A stretch of DNA of 64,000 nucleotides, taken from positions 3,851,501 through 3,915,500 of the forward strand of contig NC_080698.1 in NCBI RefSeq assembly GCF_030445035.2. Direction: 5' to 3'. The translations under genes and the position numbers were made by a program. The notes under the pieces were generated by a model. The model worked only from the letters and a program-made list of their open reading frames with translations, made no database searches and was not told where the DNA came from. The DNA comes from Dasypus novemcinctus (lineage: Eukaryota > Chordata > Mammalia > Cingulata > Dasypodidae). The first letter of the stretch is position 1. Every line of letters begins with the position of its first letter. Positions 10,065-22,076 of this stretch are shown in pieces.

Positions 10065-12880
10065 TTTTGTTGCAGTTGTAATGAGATATATTCACAAACC
10101 ATACAGTCCATCCCGAGTGTACAATCAATCGCTTTTAGTATAACCAGTGTTGTGCATCCATCACAAAAAATTTAGAACAATTTCATTACACCAAAAAGAA
10201 AAACTCCACACCCCTTAGCAGTCCTTCCCCAGCCCCACTTAACCACTAATCTAATATCTTTATAAATTAATTTATATTTACATTTTATATAAATGGAATC
10301 ATACGATATGTGGTACTTTGTGTCTGGTTTCTTTCACTTACCACAATGAGTTTGTTTGTTTTTTTGTCTGATATTAACATCTTGTATTAACATACATTTG
10401 TTAAATTTCTAAGAGAAAAGGTCTTATATATGCAATTTTACCCATATTCATGTCTCACATGACATATTACTATGCCATACAGTCCCATGCTATGTATTTT
10501 AGCTTTCCTTTTAGTAATATACATAACTTTAGACTTTGTCTTTAAATCACTGTCATGCCACATAATAGTACGGCTGGTTACAATCGTTATGTTGGGCCTT
10601 CACCTTTCCTACTATTTCTAAAGGTCACTCACACCTTTGCCGGTTCTGCACAAGTTAACCCTTGGCTTTCCTTTCTCTAACCTTGTTCTATTTTCTGGTG
10701 GCCGATATTCAAAACATTAACTCCATGAGATTACACAATGTATTTAGTTCATAGTAGTGCATTCATGCAGTTTTAGTCCTTTTGTCTGGCTTGCTTCACT
10801 CAACATAATGCCCTCCAGGTTCATCCATGTTGTCATGTGCTTTACGTCTTCATTTCTTCTTACAGCTGCGTAATATTCTATTGTGTGAACGCACCACAGT
10901 TTGTTTATCCATTCACTGGTTGATGCACATTTAGATTAATTCCAACTTTTGGCAATGGTATATAATGCCACTATGAACATCGGTTTGCACATGTCTGTAT
11001 CACTGCTCTCATTTCTTCTGGGTATATACCCAGTAGTGGTATTGCTGGGTCACGTGGCAAATCAATATTCAACTTCTTCAGGAACTGCCAACCAATCCTC
11101 GACAGTGGTTGAACCATTCTACACTCACACCAACAGTGAGTAAGTGTCCCTATCTCTACATATCCTCTCCAACACTTGTAGTTCTCTGTTTTTTTAATAG
11201 CGACCATTCTGATAGGTATGAAATGATATCCGTTGTAACTTTGATTTGTATTTCCCTAATTGCTAGTGATGTTGAACATTTTTTTATGTTTTTTTTATTT
11301 TAATTTTTTTCCGTTTGTATTTCTTCATAGGACAAATGTCTGGTCAAGTCTTTTTCCCATTTTTAAGATGGGTCATTTGTCTTTTTACTGTTGAGTTGTA
11401 GCATCTCTTCATATATCATCGATATTAAACATTATCCGGCATGTGATTTCCAAATATTTTCTCCCATTGAGTTGGCTGCCTTTTCACCCTTTTGACAAAG
11501 ACGTGTGAGGTGCAAAAGTGTTTAAATTTTGAGGAGGTCCCACTTACCTATTTTCTCTTTTGTTGTTTCATGCTTTGGGTATACGGTCCAAGAAACTACT
11601 ACCTACCACAAGGTCTTAAGATATCTCCCTACACTTTCTACTAGTAGTTTTATGGTTCTGGCTTTTGTATTTAGGTCTTTGATCCATTTTGAGTTGATTC
11701 ATTATAGGGAGTGAGGTAGGGGTCCTCTTAGTTTCTTTGGTTATGGATATCCAGTTCTCCCAGCATCATTTGTTGAAGAGACTGTTTAGTACTGTTAGCA
11801 TGACTTTGGTAGGTTTGTTGAAAACCAGTTGGCTGTAGAGGTGAGGGTTTATTTCTGGATTCTTGATTCCATTTCACTGATCAATGTGTCTAGTTTTATG
11901 CCAATACCATGCTGTTTTGACCACTGTAGCTTTGTAATATGTTTCAAGTTCAGACAGTGAGAAATTCCTCCCACACTGCTCTTCATTTTAGAATGCTTTT
12001 GGCTATTTGGGTGTACTTTCCCTTCCAAATGTATTTGGCAAATGCCTTTTATATTTCTGTAGAATAGGCTGTTGAAATTTTGATTGGTATTGCATTGAAT
12101 CTATAAATCAGTTTGGATAGGATTGACATATTCACACTATTTAGTCTTCCAATCCATGAAAACAGAATGTCTTTCCATTTGTTTAGAACTTCATTGATTT
12201 CTTTTTGCATTTGTAGTTTTCTGCATATAGGTCCTCTATGTCTTTGGTTAAATTAATTCCTAGGCAATTGAGTCTTTTTGCTGCTATTGTAAATGGAATT
12301 TTTTCTCTGATTTCCTCCTCAAATTGTTCAATATGAGTGTACAGAAATATTACTGATTTTTCCATATTGATCTTGTATACTGGCACTTTGCTAAACTCAC
12401 TTATTCACTCAAGTAGCTTTGTAGTAGACATTTCGAATTTTCTAAGTATAGAATCAGGTTATCCGCAAATAATGAGAGTTTTACTTCCATATTTCCTACT
12501 TTGATGCCTTTTATTTATTTATTTTTCCTGTCTAATTGCTCTAGCTAGAACTTCTAGCACAAATTTGAATAACAATGGTGACAGTAGGCATCCTTGTCTT
12601 GTGCCCAAACTTAGAGGAAAAGCTTTCAACCTATTCCCACTGAGTATGATGTTGGCTCCGTTTTCATATATGCCTTTTATCATATTTAGGAATTTCCCTT
12701 CTATTCCTATCTTTCACAGTGTTTTTATCAAGAAAGGATAACTTTTCCACATCAATCGAGATGATTATGTATTTTTTCCCTTCAATTTGGTAATGTGGTG
12801 TATTACATTAATTGATTTTCTTATGTCGTCCCACCCTTGCTTACCATGAATAAATCCCACTTGGCTGTGGTGGATAATCT

Positions 12881-13062
12881 TTTTTTTTTTTCTATCTGGT
12901 TGTGATATTGTCTTTTTGGTGCTTCACCACGTGGGGGTCTGCACCTCTCTGTGCAGGTCTCAGATGCCTTTTTTCTTTTTTTACCAGGAGGTCCTGGGGA
13001 TTGAACCTGGATCCTTCATATGATAAACAGGAGCTCAATTGCTTGAGCCACAGCCACTTTCC
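12881..13062 (-). mobile_element. Short DAS SINE inside L1
   Basis: The minus strand begins with a tRNA-like head (GGCTCAAGCAATTGAGCTCC and GGTTCAATCCCCAGGACCTC) and ends in a poly(A) (T-run at 12881-12891). It interrupts the L1 ORF2 between sequence that is contiguous in the L1 at 63700. Confidence 0.85.
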
Positions 13063-13072
13063 AGGAAAGTCT

Positions 13073-13583
13073 TTTGATATGCTGTTGGATTCTATTTGCA
13101 AGTACTTGGTTGAGAATTTTTGCATCCATGTTCAGTAGAGAGATTGGTCTGTAATTTTCTTTTCCTGTAGTGTCTTTATCTGGCTTTGGTATTAGGGTAA
13201 TGTTCGCTTCATAAAATGTTTTGAGTAATTTTCCCTCCTCTTCAATTTTTTGGAAGAGTTTAAACAGGATTGGGGGTAATTCTTCTCCAAATGCTTGGTA
13301 GAATTCACCTGTGAAGCCACCTATCTGGTCCTGGAGTTTTCTTTGTTGGGAGATTTTTGATGGCTGATTCAATCTCTTTAAATGTGATTGGTTTGTTAAG
13401 TTCTTGTATTTCTTGTAGCATCAGTGTAGGTTGTTTGTACTTTTCTAGGAATTTGTCCATTTCATCTAGGTTTTCTAGTTTGCTGGCATATAGTTTTTCA
13501 TAATATCCTGTTATGATCCTTTTTATTTCTGTGGGGTCTGTTGTAACTTCTCTTCTTTCATTTCTGATTCTATTTACTTGCAT
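13073..13583 (-). pseudogene. L1 ORF2 reverse-transcriptase fragment
   Basis: Two overlapping minus-strand frames together cover the N-terminal part of the L1 reverse transcriptase. One has KKTPGPD (the conserved template-binding region) and [20 protein letters not shown]. The next has [29 protein letters not shown] and [20 protein letters not shown]. The frame changes between 13305 and 13372, so the coding sequence is broken by a frameshift. In intact L1s this domain reverse-transcribes L1 and SINE RNA at nicked chromosomal targets. Confidence 0.9.
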
Positions 13584-13809
13584 CTTCTCTCTTTTTCTCC
13601 TTCATTAGTCAGGCTAGGGGGTTTTCAATTTTATTGATTTTCTCAAAGAATGAGCTTTTGGGTTTTAAATTTTTTCCTCATTTTTTTGTTCTTAATTTCA
13701 TTTATTTCTTATCTAATCTTTGTTATTCCTTTCCTTCTTCTTCCTTTGGGAATGGTTTGCTAGTTTCTCCAGTTGTTCATTTAGATCTTTGATTTTAGCT
13801 CTTTCTTTT

Positions 13810-14235
13810 TTTTTTTTTAAGATTTATATTATCTTATTTTTCTCCCCCCCCCGCCCCCCCTCCCCGCCCCAGTTGTCTGTTCTCTGTGTCTATCTGCTGC
13901 GTGTTCTTCTTTGTCCGCTTCTGTTGTTGTCAGCAGCACAGGAATCTGTGTTTCTTTTAGTTGCTTCATCTTGTTGCTTCAGCTCTCCGTGTATGTGGTG
14001 CCATTCCTGGGCAGGCTGCACTTTCTTTCGCGCTGGGCAGCTCTCCTTATGGGGCGCACTCCTTGCTCGTGGTGCTCCCCTATGTGGGGGACACCCCTGT
14101 ATGGCACAGCACTCCTTGTGTGCATCAGCACTGTACATGGGCCAGCTCCACACAGGTCAAGGAGGTCCAGGGTTTGAACCGCGAACCTCCCATGTGGTAG
14201 ACGGACGATCTAACCACTGGGCCAAGTCTTCCGCC
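13810..14235 (-). mobile_element. DAS-type SINE inside L1, with TSD
   Basis: Antisense copy with its poly(T)/AAGATTTAT tail on the left and tRNA-like head (GGCCCAGTGGTTAGATCG) on the right. The L1 target is duplicated as CTCTTTCTT at 13801-13809 and 14236-14244. A C-rich run occupies 13844-13868. Confidence 0.93.
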
Positions 14236-15361
14236 CTCTTTCTTCTTTTTTAATATAGGCATTAGGGCTATTAATTTTCCTCTCAGCACTGCCTTCACTG
14301 TATCCCATACGTTTTGATGAGTTGTGTTCTTGTTTTCATTTGTCTCCATATATTAACTAATTTCTCTTATGATTTCTTCTTTGACTCACTGATTGTTTAT
14401 GAGTGTAGTTTAATCTCCACATGTTTGTGAAATTTCCCCTTTCCCCTCTATTACTGATTTCCAGTTTCATTCCATTATGATCTGAGAAGGTGCTTTGTAT
14501 AATTTTAATCTTTTCAGTTTATCCTGGAGAAAGATCCATGAGCACTTGAGAAGAATGTATAACCTGCTGAGTCTGGGATACAATGTTCTGTGTATGTCTG
14601 TTAGGTCTAGCTCATTTATCATATTGGTCAAGTTCTCTGTAATCTTGTTGACCTTCTGTCTAATTGTTCTATCTATCTAATGATGTGAGTGGTGTGTTGA
14701 AGTCTCCAACTATTATTGTAGAGTTGCCTATTTCTCCCCTCAGTTTTGCCAGAATTTGCCTCTTGTTTTGGGGCACCCTGGTTAAGTGCATAGGTATTTA
14801 TGCACCTAAATATGTGTTATTTCTTACTGGTGGATTGTCTCTTTTATTAATATATAATGGCCTTATGTATCTCTTATAACTTTTTTGCATTTAAAGTCTG
14901 TTTTGTCCAATATTAGTATAGCTACCCCTGCTCATTTTTTAGTTACTATTTGTGTGGAGCATCTTTTTCCAACCTTTCACTTTCAGCTGATTTGTTTCCT
15001 TGGGTCTGAGATGAGAGTCTTCTAGACAGCATATGGATGGCTCATGTTTTTTATCTATTCAGGCAGCCTATATCTTTTGCTTGGGGAGTTTAATCCATTC
15101 ACACTCAATGTTATTAATGTAAATGCGTTATTTACTTCCACCATTTTATTCTTTGACTTTCATATGTACATCTTATTTTCACCTGTCTTTTTACTGTTTT
15201 GGTTGTTCTTTCTGCTATTCTTGCCTTCTACACTCTCCTCCAGGACTCTTATCTTTCTTTTGGGCTGTAAGGCTCCCTTTAACACTTTGTGCAAAGGCTA
15301 ATATTTTTTTTACTAACCTAGTTTCTGTTTATTTGCGAATGTTTTAAATTCATCTTCATAT

Positions 15362-15771
15362 ATATATTTTTAAAGATTAATTTTTTGTTTATTTCTCTCC
15401 CCACCCCCTGTTGTCTGCTCTTTGTATCCATTCACGGTGCATTCGTCTATGTCTGCTTGCATTGTTTTCAGCAGCACTGCGAATCTGTGTCTCTTTTTGT
15501 CACGTCATCTTGCTGCATCAGCTCTCTGAGTGTGCAGCACCACTCCCAGGCAGGTTGTGCTTTTTTCACGCGGGGCAGCTCTCCTTGCAGGGCACACTCC
15601 TTGCACGTGGGGCTCCCTTACGTGGGGGACACCCTTGTGTGGCTTGGTACTGCGTGTATCAGCACTGCCCGTGGGCCAGCTCATCACACAGGTCAGGAGG
15701 CCCTGGGTTTGAACTCTGGACCTCCCATACGGTAGGCGGATGCTCTATCAGTTGAGCCAAATCCACTTCCC
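15362..15771 (-). mobile_element. DAS-type SINE inside L1, with TSD
   Basis: Antisense copy with an AAGATTAATTTTTTG-type tail at left and the head ending GGAAGTGGATTTGGCTCAAC at right. The perfect 12-bp duplication TCATCTTCATAT is at 15350-15361 and 15772-15783. Confidence 0.95.
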
Positions 15772-15834
15772 TCATCTTCATATTTGAAGGACAGTATTGA
15801 TGGATAAAGAATTCTCAGTGACAAATTTTCTCTT

Positions 15835-16330
15835 TCAATATCCTAATTGTATCATATCGCTGTCTTTTTGCCTCCATGATTTCCGGATGAGAAATCCACT
15901 CCAAGTCTTCCTGGGCATCTCTTGTATGTGATGGTTTGTTTCTCCCTTGCTGCTCTCAGAATTTTCTGTATCTTTGATGTTTGACCTTCTGAGTAGTATG
16001 TGGTTTGGAGTAGGTCTATTTGGATTTATTTTGACTGCGGTATGCTGTGCTTCTTGGACATATAAGTTCACTTCTTCCATGAGCATTGGGCCATTATTTC
16101 CTCAAATACCCTTTCCTCCCCCTTCCCTTTTCTTCTACTTCTGCAACTCCCATGACCCACACATTGTTGCGCTTCACGTTATCATTCAACTCCCTAAACC
16201 CCTGCTCACCTTTTCCCACTTTTCTCTCTGTGCTTTCCCCTTCGATTTCAGCCCTTCTGTCTTCTGCATCACTTACTCTTTCTTCAATCACGTCAAGCTT
16301 GCTGTTGTATGCCTCTAATGCTTTTTTATT
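15835..16330 (-). pseudogene. L1 ORF1 fragments
   Basis: The minus strand encodes a coiled-coil-like segment (KLDVIEERVSDAEDRRAEIE, then FRELNDNVKRNNVWVMGVAE) followed in another frame by EEVNLYVQEAQHTAVKINPN and PTPNHILLR. Both are recognisable parts of the L1 ORF1 RNA-binding protein, which coats L1 RNA as a trimer. The two parts are out of frame with each other, so the gene is broken. Confidence 0.85.
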
Positions 16331-16369
16331 ACCCCCCACCCCCCGAGATGACTCCCTCGCCTGTGTGCT

Positions 16370-16437
16370 TGTCCTCTTTAGGGGGCACCAGGAACCAAAC
16401 CCAGCACCTGCTTGAGCCACATCTGCCCCCCAGCCCA
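16370..16437 (-). mobile_element. Short DAS tRNA-like SINE piece
   Basis: The minus strand reads like the SINE head only: a GGCAGATGTGGCTCAAGCAG start and GGTTTGGTTCCTGGTGCC around the B box. The body is missing. Confidence 0.65.
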
Positions 16438-16447
16438 GTGTCCTCTT

Positions 16448-16917
16448 TTTTTAAATTTTTATTGATTTTAAGATTTATTTATTTATATCCCCCCCGCCCT
16501 CCTTCCCTCCTCCTGCCCTGCCGTTTTTGCTGTCTGTGTTGTCTTCTCTTCTCGTTTTCTCTCCTCTAGGATTCACTGGGATTCGATCCTGGGGACCTCT
16601 GATGTGGAGAGGTTCCCGGTCAATTGTGCACCCCAGTTCCTGGTCTCTGCTGTGCTTCACCTTGACTCTCCCCTTGTCTCTCTTTTGTTGGGTCATCATC
16701 TTGCTGCGTGACTCACTTGCGCAGGCACTGGCTCACCACGCGGGCACTCACGCAGGCACTGGATCATCAGGCAGGCACTCGCCCGGGCACTGGCTTGCCG
16801 TGCGGGCACTCTTTCTCTTCTTCTTTTTTCACCAGGAGGCCCCAGGGAGTGAACACAGGTCCTCCATATGGTAGGTGGGAGCTCTATCACTTGAGCCACA
16901 TCATCATCCCCCCCAGG
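16448..16917 (-). mobile_element. Composite DAS SINE with internal 22-24-bp repeats
   Basis: The TSD GTCCTCTT occurs at 16440-16447 and 16918-16925. In addition to a tRNA-like head at the right, the middle (about 16725-16812) holds four or five units of the form GGCACTGGCTCACC. The left module is shared with the much larger element at 30988-31788 (TGGTCTCTGCTGTGCTTCACC and its surroundings). Confidence 0.85.
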
Positions 16918-18061
16918 GTCCTCTTGATGTCCTTTATCTCTTTTGCTATATTGTCTTTCTACTCATTGACTTGATTTTGGAGATTTGTATGAACCTTGTT
17001 GATTAGTTGCCTCAAATCTTGTGTCTCATCTGGGAAACTTGGATATATTCCTTTGCTAGGGCCATTTCTCCCATTTTCTTAGTATGGCTTGCAATTTTTT
17101 TCTGATGTCTAGGCATCTGATTAAAATGGTGAATTTACTCTGATGTTCAATTTCTCTCTTTCATAGAGATTTAGTGGTGGGATTCTCTGTGTTACTGCAA
17201 TTCTTTGATTCTTGGTTCAGTCTGTTCTAGCCCTTTAGGATTGTCCCAGTTGGGTTGCTCAAATCTGCGCAACCCAGTAATGGGTTGCAGACCCACTTAC
17301 AAGGGCCTTGGGAAGGGAGGCTCTAAAGACCTCCCTGTCTCTCTTACTTATTAATGTTCACTTTTAATTTCGCCATGTGTGTCTCCTTGGTCAGCAGGTG
17401 GTGCTCTTTGGCAGCCCTCTCAGTTCAAAGCCTGGTGGGAGTGTGTTCCTGCAACCCAACTGCAAGAATGCGATGCAGGATCCTGCCTGGGGGATCTTCA
17501 GAGCTTTGCAATCAGACTTTCTCTGAAGCTGTTCTGCAGCCTTTGCCGGCAGCCCCCTCCCTTTGCCTGTATAGGAAATGACTCCACTCTCCTCTGTGTC
17601 TTCAACAACAGTCCCTGTCAGCAGAGAGGGAGGTGGAGAGGGTCAGTTCTCTGTAGTCCCTTGCTGGATCCCAAGGTAAACAATGGCGCCGACCCTCATA
17701 TCCTGGAAGGGCTCCTGGGACACATTAGACCAAATTCCTGGTTGGAAAGCTGAGTCAGCCTTAGGCTGTGTCCCTCTCTCTCCTGTTTCCCGGGGAGGTG
17801 GATCCCTGTGGCCCCCTCTGTCCGTAGCCACTGGCCAGAGACCAGAGAATTCAAAAGTGTCTGCTCGCAGCATGGGAGGAAGGCGCCTGCAGGTACAGCT
17901 GCAGTTCTGCTCAAGGTCTTTCCGTGGAGATCTTGTCCCTCTCTTCTGGGTGGTGTCCAGCCTTCCCCTGGTGTCCTGAACCATAGAACATTTTTTTCCA
18001 GGGTCTTTCTGCATGCCCTCTAGCTATTTTTCTGGGAGAAAAGTGAGTCCTGTGTCTTTTT

Positions 18062-18500
18062 TTTTTCCTAACACTTTTTTTAATTAAAGTTAATAGATCA
18101 CAAAGAACATTTAAAAACATAAGAGGTTCCCATATAACCCACTCCTCACCCCCACCACATCATTTTTGTAAATTGTATTTTTTGAAGATATATACATCTC
18201 AAGAAAATGTTACATTAAAAAACGTAAGAGGTTTCCATGTACCCCCCACCCCCCACCCCACTCCTCCCACACCAACAACCTCCCCCATCATCGTGGCACA
18301 CTCATCGCACTCGGTGAACACACCTTGGAGCACTGCTGCACCACGTGGATAATAGTTTACCCTGTAGTTCGCGCTCTCCCCCCAGGACATTCAGTGGGTT
18401 GTGGCAGGATGTATAAAGTCCAGCACCTGTCCCTGCAATACCATTTAGGACAACTCAACATCCCAAAAATGCTGTATCTTTTTAATCCACCATCTTCCTG
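18062..18500 (-). mobile_element. L1 3' end of a second subfamily, antisense
   Basis: The sequence contains AACGTAAGAGGTTTCC, a C-rich CCCCACCCCCCACCCCAC stretch and GGACATTCAGTGGG. It matches the element end at about 24955-25145 (ATATGAGGTCCCC, then CCCCACCCCC), which suggests a shared antisense L1 3' UTR family. Confidence 0.6.
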
Positions 18501-18545
18501 GAAGTTGTATGTAAAAAAATTTTTTTTAAAGATTTTATTTATTTA

Positions 18546-18945
18546 GGGAAGTTGATGTGGCTCAACTAATAGAACATCCGCCTACCATATGGAGGGTCCA
18601 GGGTGCGATACCCAGGTCCTCCTGACCCGTGTGGTGAGCTGGCCCACGTGCAGTGCTGCCACACACAAGGAGTGCCATGTCAAGCAGGGGGCCCCTGCGT
18701 AGGGGTGCCCCATGTGCAAGGAGTGCACCCTGCAAGGAAAGCTGCCCTGCGTGAAAAAAGCAGTCTGCCCAGTAGTGGCACCACACATACGGAAAGCTGA
18801 TGCAGCAAGATGACACAACAAAAATAGACACAGTTTCCCAGTGCCACCTGATAATGCAAGCAGACACAGAACACACAGCAAATGGACACAGAGAGCAGAC
18901 AACAGGGAGGAAGAGGAAATAAATAAATAAAATAAACCTTAAAAA
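18546..18945 (+). mobile_element. DAS SINE inserted in the tail of an inverted DAS SINE
   Basis: Head GGGAAGTTGATGTGGCTCAA, full body and AAATAAATAAATAAAATAAACC tail. It is flanked by the perfect 18-bp duplication AAAGATTTTATTTATTTA at 18528-18545 and 18946-18963. That duplicated sequence is itself the A-tail of the neighbouring minus-strand SINE, so the insertion order is clear. Confidence 0.93.
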
Positions 18946-18963
18946 AAAGATTTTATTTATTTA

Positions 18964-19346
18964 TTTACCCCCCCCCCCCCACTGTCTGCTCTTTGTGTCC
19001 ATTTGCTGTGTGTTCTTTTGTGTCTGCTTGCATTCTCACTAGGCAGCTCTGGGAACTGCTCCTGGGACCTTTTAGAGTGGAGACAGATGCTCAGTCTCTT
19101 GCGCCACCTCAGCTCCCTGGTCTGCTAAGTCTCTTATTGTCTTTCCTTTGTGTCTCTTTTTGTCGGGTCATCTTGCTGTGTCAGCTCTCCGCGTTGGCCG
19201 GCACTCCTGCGTGGGGTGGCACCTCTGCATGGGCCAACACTCTGCACGGGCCAGCTTGCCTTCAGCAGGAGTCCCTGGGTATCAAACCCTGGACCTCCTA
19301 TGTGGTGGACGGGAGCCCAATTGCTTGAGCCACATCGGTTTCCCCA
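18964..19346 (-). mobile_element. Dimeric DAS SINE, antisense
   Basis: The head (GGAAACCGATGTGGCTCAAG) is at 19346 and the C-rich tail at 18964. Around 19035-19125 it contains the second module GAGCTGAGGTGGCGCAAGAG also found in the SINE at 29446-29868. Its own tail was split by the + strand SINE to its left. Confidence 0.85.
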
Positions 19347-19726
19347 TAGAGCTTTTAATAAGGCTTATTGTAAATGTATGGAAATGAAAAGAGTTGATGG
19401 TAACACGTTATTGTGAGTATAAGACTGCTGATTTAGAAATGTGATTGTGGCTGAAAGGGGTGGTCTGTGGATGTAATATTTCAAATGAAAGGAATCCAGA
19501 GAATAATATAGGGACATTTTAACAAAGTGACTTTGGTGGTGGAAGATTGTGGTTAATAGTATAAGAATGTTCTTCTTTTGCAAAGTGTTAAGAATATGGT
19601 GATACATGGGGAAATTACAACTAATGTAACTTATGGATGGATGATAGTTAACAATAATATTGTAGTATTTTTGCAGCAATGCCAAAGAAGATATATCATT
19701 TCTAAGGGACAACACTAGGGGGTGTA
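19347..19726. other. AT-rich, possibly retroelement 3' UTR
   Basis: No gene is recognised. The base composition and phrases such as GGAAATTACAACTAATG suggest a decayed L1-type 3' UTR, but I cannot assign a subfamily. Confidence 0.3.
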
Positions 19727-20343
19727 TTAGTCAGTCAAAGGGGTGCTGAAGCAAAATACCAGAAACTGGTTGGTTTTTATAAAGGGTATTTATTTGGGGT
19801 AGGAGCTTACAGACACCAGGCCATAAAGCATAAGTTACTTCCCTCACCAAAGTCTATTTCCACGTGTTGGAGCAAGATGGCTGCTGACCTCTGTGAGGGT
19901 TCAGGCTTCCTGGGTTATTCTGGGCTCAGCTCCTCTGTTTTCTCCGCAAGGTCGGCTGTGGACTATCAGGAGAGCAGCTCTCTCTCTCTCCCTGGCGTTT
20001 CTGCCATGTCTAAGGAGCCGTCTCTACTCCTCTGTGTTCTTCTGGGCTCAGGGTTCCTCTCTTCCTGGGGCTTGCTTCTCTTTCCTCTGTGAGCTGACTT
20101 CCTGGGGCTCCAGCTTCAGACTTCAGCATCAAACGCCAACATCATAACTCCGACATCAAAACCCCTCAACTCTGTCCTTTGCCAGGCCTTTTTTCTTTCA
20201 TCCAAGGGGTGGGGACTCAACGCCCTAATGACATGGCCCAATCAAAGCCCTAATCACAACTTCATCAGGCCCCGGTTCAGACCAGTTTACAAACATAATC
20301 CAGTATCTATTTTTGGAATTCATAACTATGTCAGACTGCTGCA
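19727..20343. mobile_element. LTR-like interspersed element
   Basis: Begins GTATTAGTCAGTCAAAGGGG, followed by ACCAGAAACTGG and TTTATAAAGGGTATTTATT, a layout similar to the reverse complement of a MaLR LTR end. It has a CT-rich middle (about 19970-20100) and a CCCTAATGACATGGCC right part. The element at 21275-21800 has the same layout. The family name is uncertain. Confidence 0.45.
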
Positions 20344-20869
20344 GGGGGTAGAAAGGAGCATGGGATTTTTTCCTTTTGAAGTAATGAAGACATTCTAAGA
20401 TTGATTGCGATGATAACAGCACAACTCTGTGATGAAAATGAGAGCCACTGAGTGTGCACTTTGGATTGAACAGAGCATGGACTGTATAACACAGGGAATC
20501 CAGTGGTGGAAGGTGGACTGTGGTAGAACAAATATGAGCACCTTCTCTCATGAACTATAAAAAGTATATATTAAAGACAAAAATAAAAAATAAAAAATTA
20601 AAAAATTAAAAAAGTATATTACACTAAAACAGGGTGTTAATAACTGGGCAGTTTGGGGGGGAGAATGCACCAAATGTAAGATATGGGCAATAGTAATATT
20701 CTGACAATGCTCTTTCCATAGTTTGTAACGGATGTTTCACGACAATGCAGGGTGCTGCTGGTGGAGGTGTAAGGGAGCGCTGTAGGATGTTACGCATGTT
20801 AGTTTTGTAAGTTCACAACTTTTACTATACACTTATTGTTTATGTTTGTGCATGATGAATGATCAACTT
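20344..20869 (+). mobile_element. Old L1-type 3' UTR
   Basis: Phrases such as GACATTCTAAGATTGATTGC and CACAACTCTGTGATGAAAAT resemble the conserved 3' end of mammalian L1 families. An AT-rich simple stretch (AAAAATAAAAAATAAAAAATT) lies near 20580-20610. Confidence 0.5.
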
Positions 20870-21274
20870 CAATTTAAAAAGTTAAAAAGCAATTTTTAAA
20901 AGTGGGCAAAAGATCTGAAAAGACACTTCACCAGATATGATCTATGGAAAATAAACACATGGAAAGATGCTGAATATCATTAGTTCTTAGGGAAAGGCAA
21001 ATTAAAAGCTAAAGGAGACACCACTTCACACGTATCAGAATGGCTAAAAGTAAAAAGACGGACCACAGCAAGTACTAAGGAGGGCGCTAAGCAATTGAAT
21101 ACTTTGCTGGTGGAAATGCGAAATGGTGCTGCCAATTTTGGAAAACAGTCTGACTAGTTTCTTATAAAGTCAACATGCAGGAACCATCCAACCCAGCCAT
21201 TCCACTCCCAGGTGTTGACCTAACTGAAATGAACACCTGTGTTCGCACAAACACCTACACGTGAATGTCGTTCT
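20870..21274 (+). mobile_element. L1 ORF2 C-terminus, left part
   Basis: A decayed ORF2 end is visible (GTGGGCAAAAGATCTGAAAA, then CACTTCACACGTATCAGAAT, then CATCCAACCCAGCCATTCCA). It is interrupted at about 21275 by an LTR-like insertion and resumes at about 21803. Confidence 0.75.
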
Positions 21275-21802
21275 AGCTTGCTAGGCTGCTGAAAGCAGTA
21301 TACCAGGAATGGGTTGTTTTTACGGCGAGGATTTATTAGCTTGCCAGCTTATGGGTCTGAAACCGTGAAAATGTCTGATTCAAGGCATCGTCATGACACC
21401 GCGTTCTTCCTGAAGACTGACCGCAGTGACCCTGGACTCCTCTGTCACGTGACGAGGCCCCTGGTGGCGTCTGCTGGCCGCCCTTCTCTTCCAGGTGTCC
21501 TTGCTCCCAGCTTCCTGATTCCATGGCTTGCTTTCTTGTCTGGCAACTGCATTCCTAGGTACAAACCACCAGCAATGCACATTACGTTTGCCAAAAGGCT
21601 TGTCCACATATGTCCACGCAGCATGACTTGTCATAACCTATAATCAAGAGTCTGAGTCCACTTTCAATGTTTGACCACTGACAGCTTTAAAGGCCCATCA
21701 CTCCCTTTGTCCTTTTTGCCCTGTACCTGGATACGCTGATCCCAAAGCCCAGAGGCTCCCTCCCTTGACCCCGTCCTCCACAGAGTAACCACAGAGCAAG
21801 CC
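21275..21802. mobile_element. LTR-like insertion within L1
   Basis: Starts AGCTTGCTAGGCTGCTGAAA with GCAGTATACCAGGAATGGGT and an ATTTATTAGCTTGCC stretch, parallel to the layout of the element at 19727. It separates two halves of an L1 3' region, which supports its being a discrete insertion. Confidence 0.45.
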
Positions 21803-22030
21803 CCAGGCTGGAAACTACCCGAATGCCTGACTGACAGATGGGCGGACAAATTACGGTCTATTCATCCAATGGATTCCACACAACAATGAAAATGAATGAA
21901 CTACAAAATCTCAAATTCTTACAAACACAACGTAAAACATAAGGAACCCAAACATAAAATAACATAGTCTATATGACTACATGTAAATGAGGTATAGAAA
22001 CAGGCAAAGCTAACCTGTGATGTAAGAAAT
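21803..22030 (+). mobile_element. L1 ORF2 end and 3' region, right part
   Basis: Continues the L1 at 20870: CTGGAAACTACCCGAATGCC, then CTATTCATCCAATGGATTCC and AATGAATGAACTACAAAATC, the usual last coding part of L1 ORF2. Confidence 0.7.
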
Positions 22031-22076
22031 CAGGCTATTTCCGCTCTTGGAGCAGTAGTGATTGGAAAGGGGCACC

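Larger units (their letters stand above)
10065..18060 (-). mobile_element. Nearly full-length L1, - strand, split by five SINEs
   Basis: Reading the minus strand from 18060 down to 10065 gives a GC-rich 5'-UTR-like segment (about 17240-18050), ORF1 pieces (15835-16330), ORF2 endonuclease region, ORF2 reverse transcriptase (about 12430-13580), ORF2 C-terminus (about 10970-11210), and a 3' UTR ending near 10065. Its 3' UTR closely matches that of the L1 at 60655. Removing the inserted SINEs leaves about 6.4 kb, the expected full length. The ORFs are interrupted by frameshifts and stops and the RT motif is altered (FADN), so it cannot move by itself. Confidence 0.88.
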
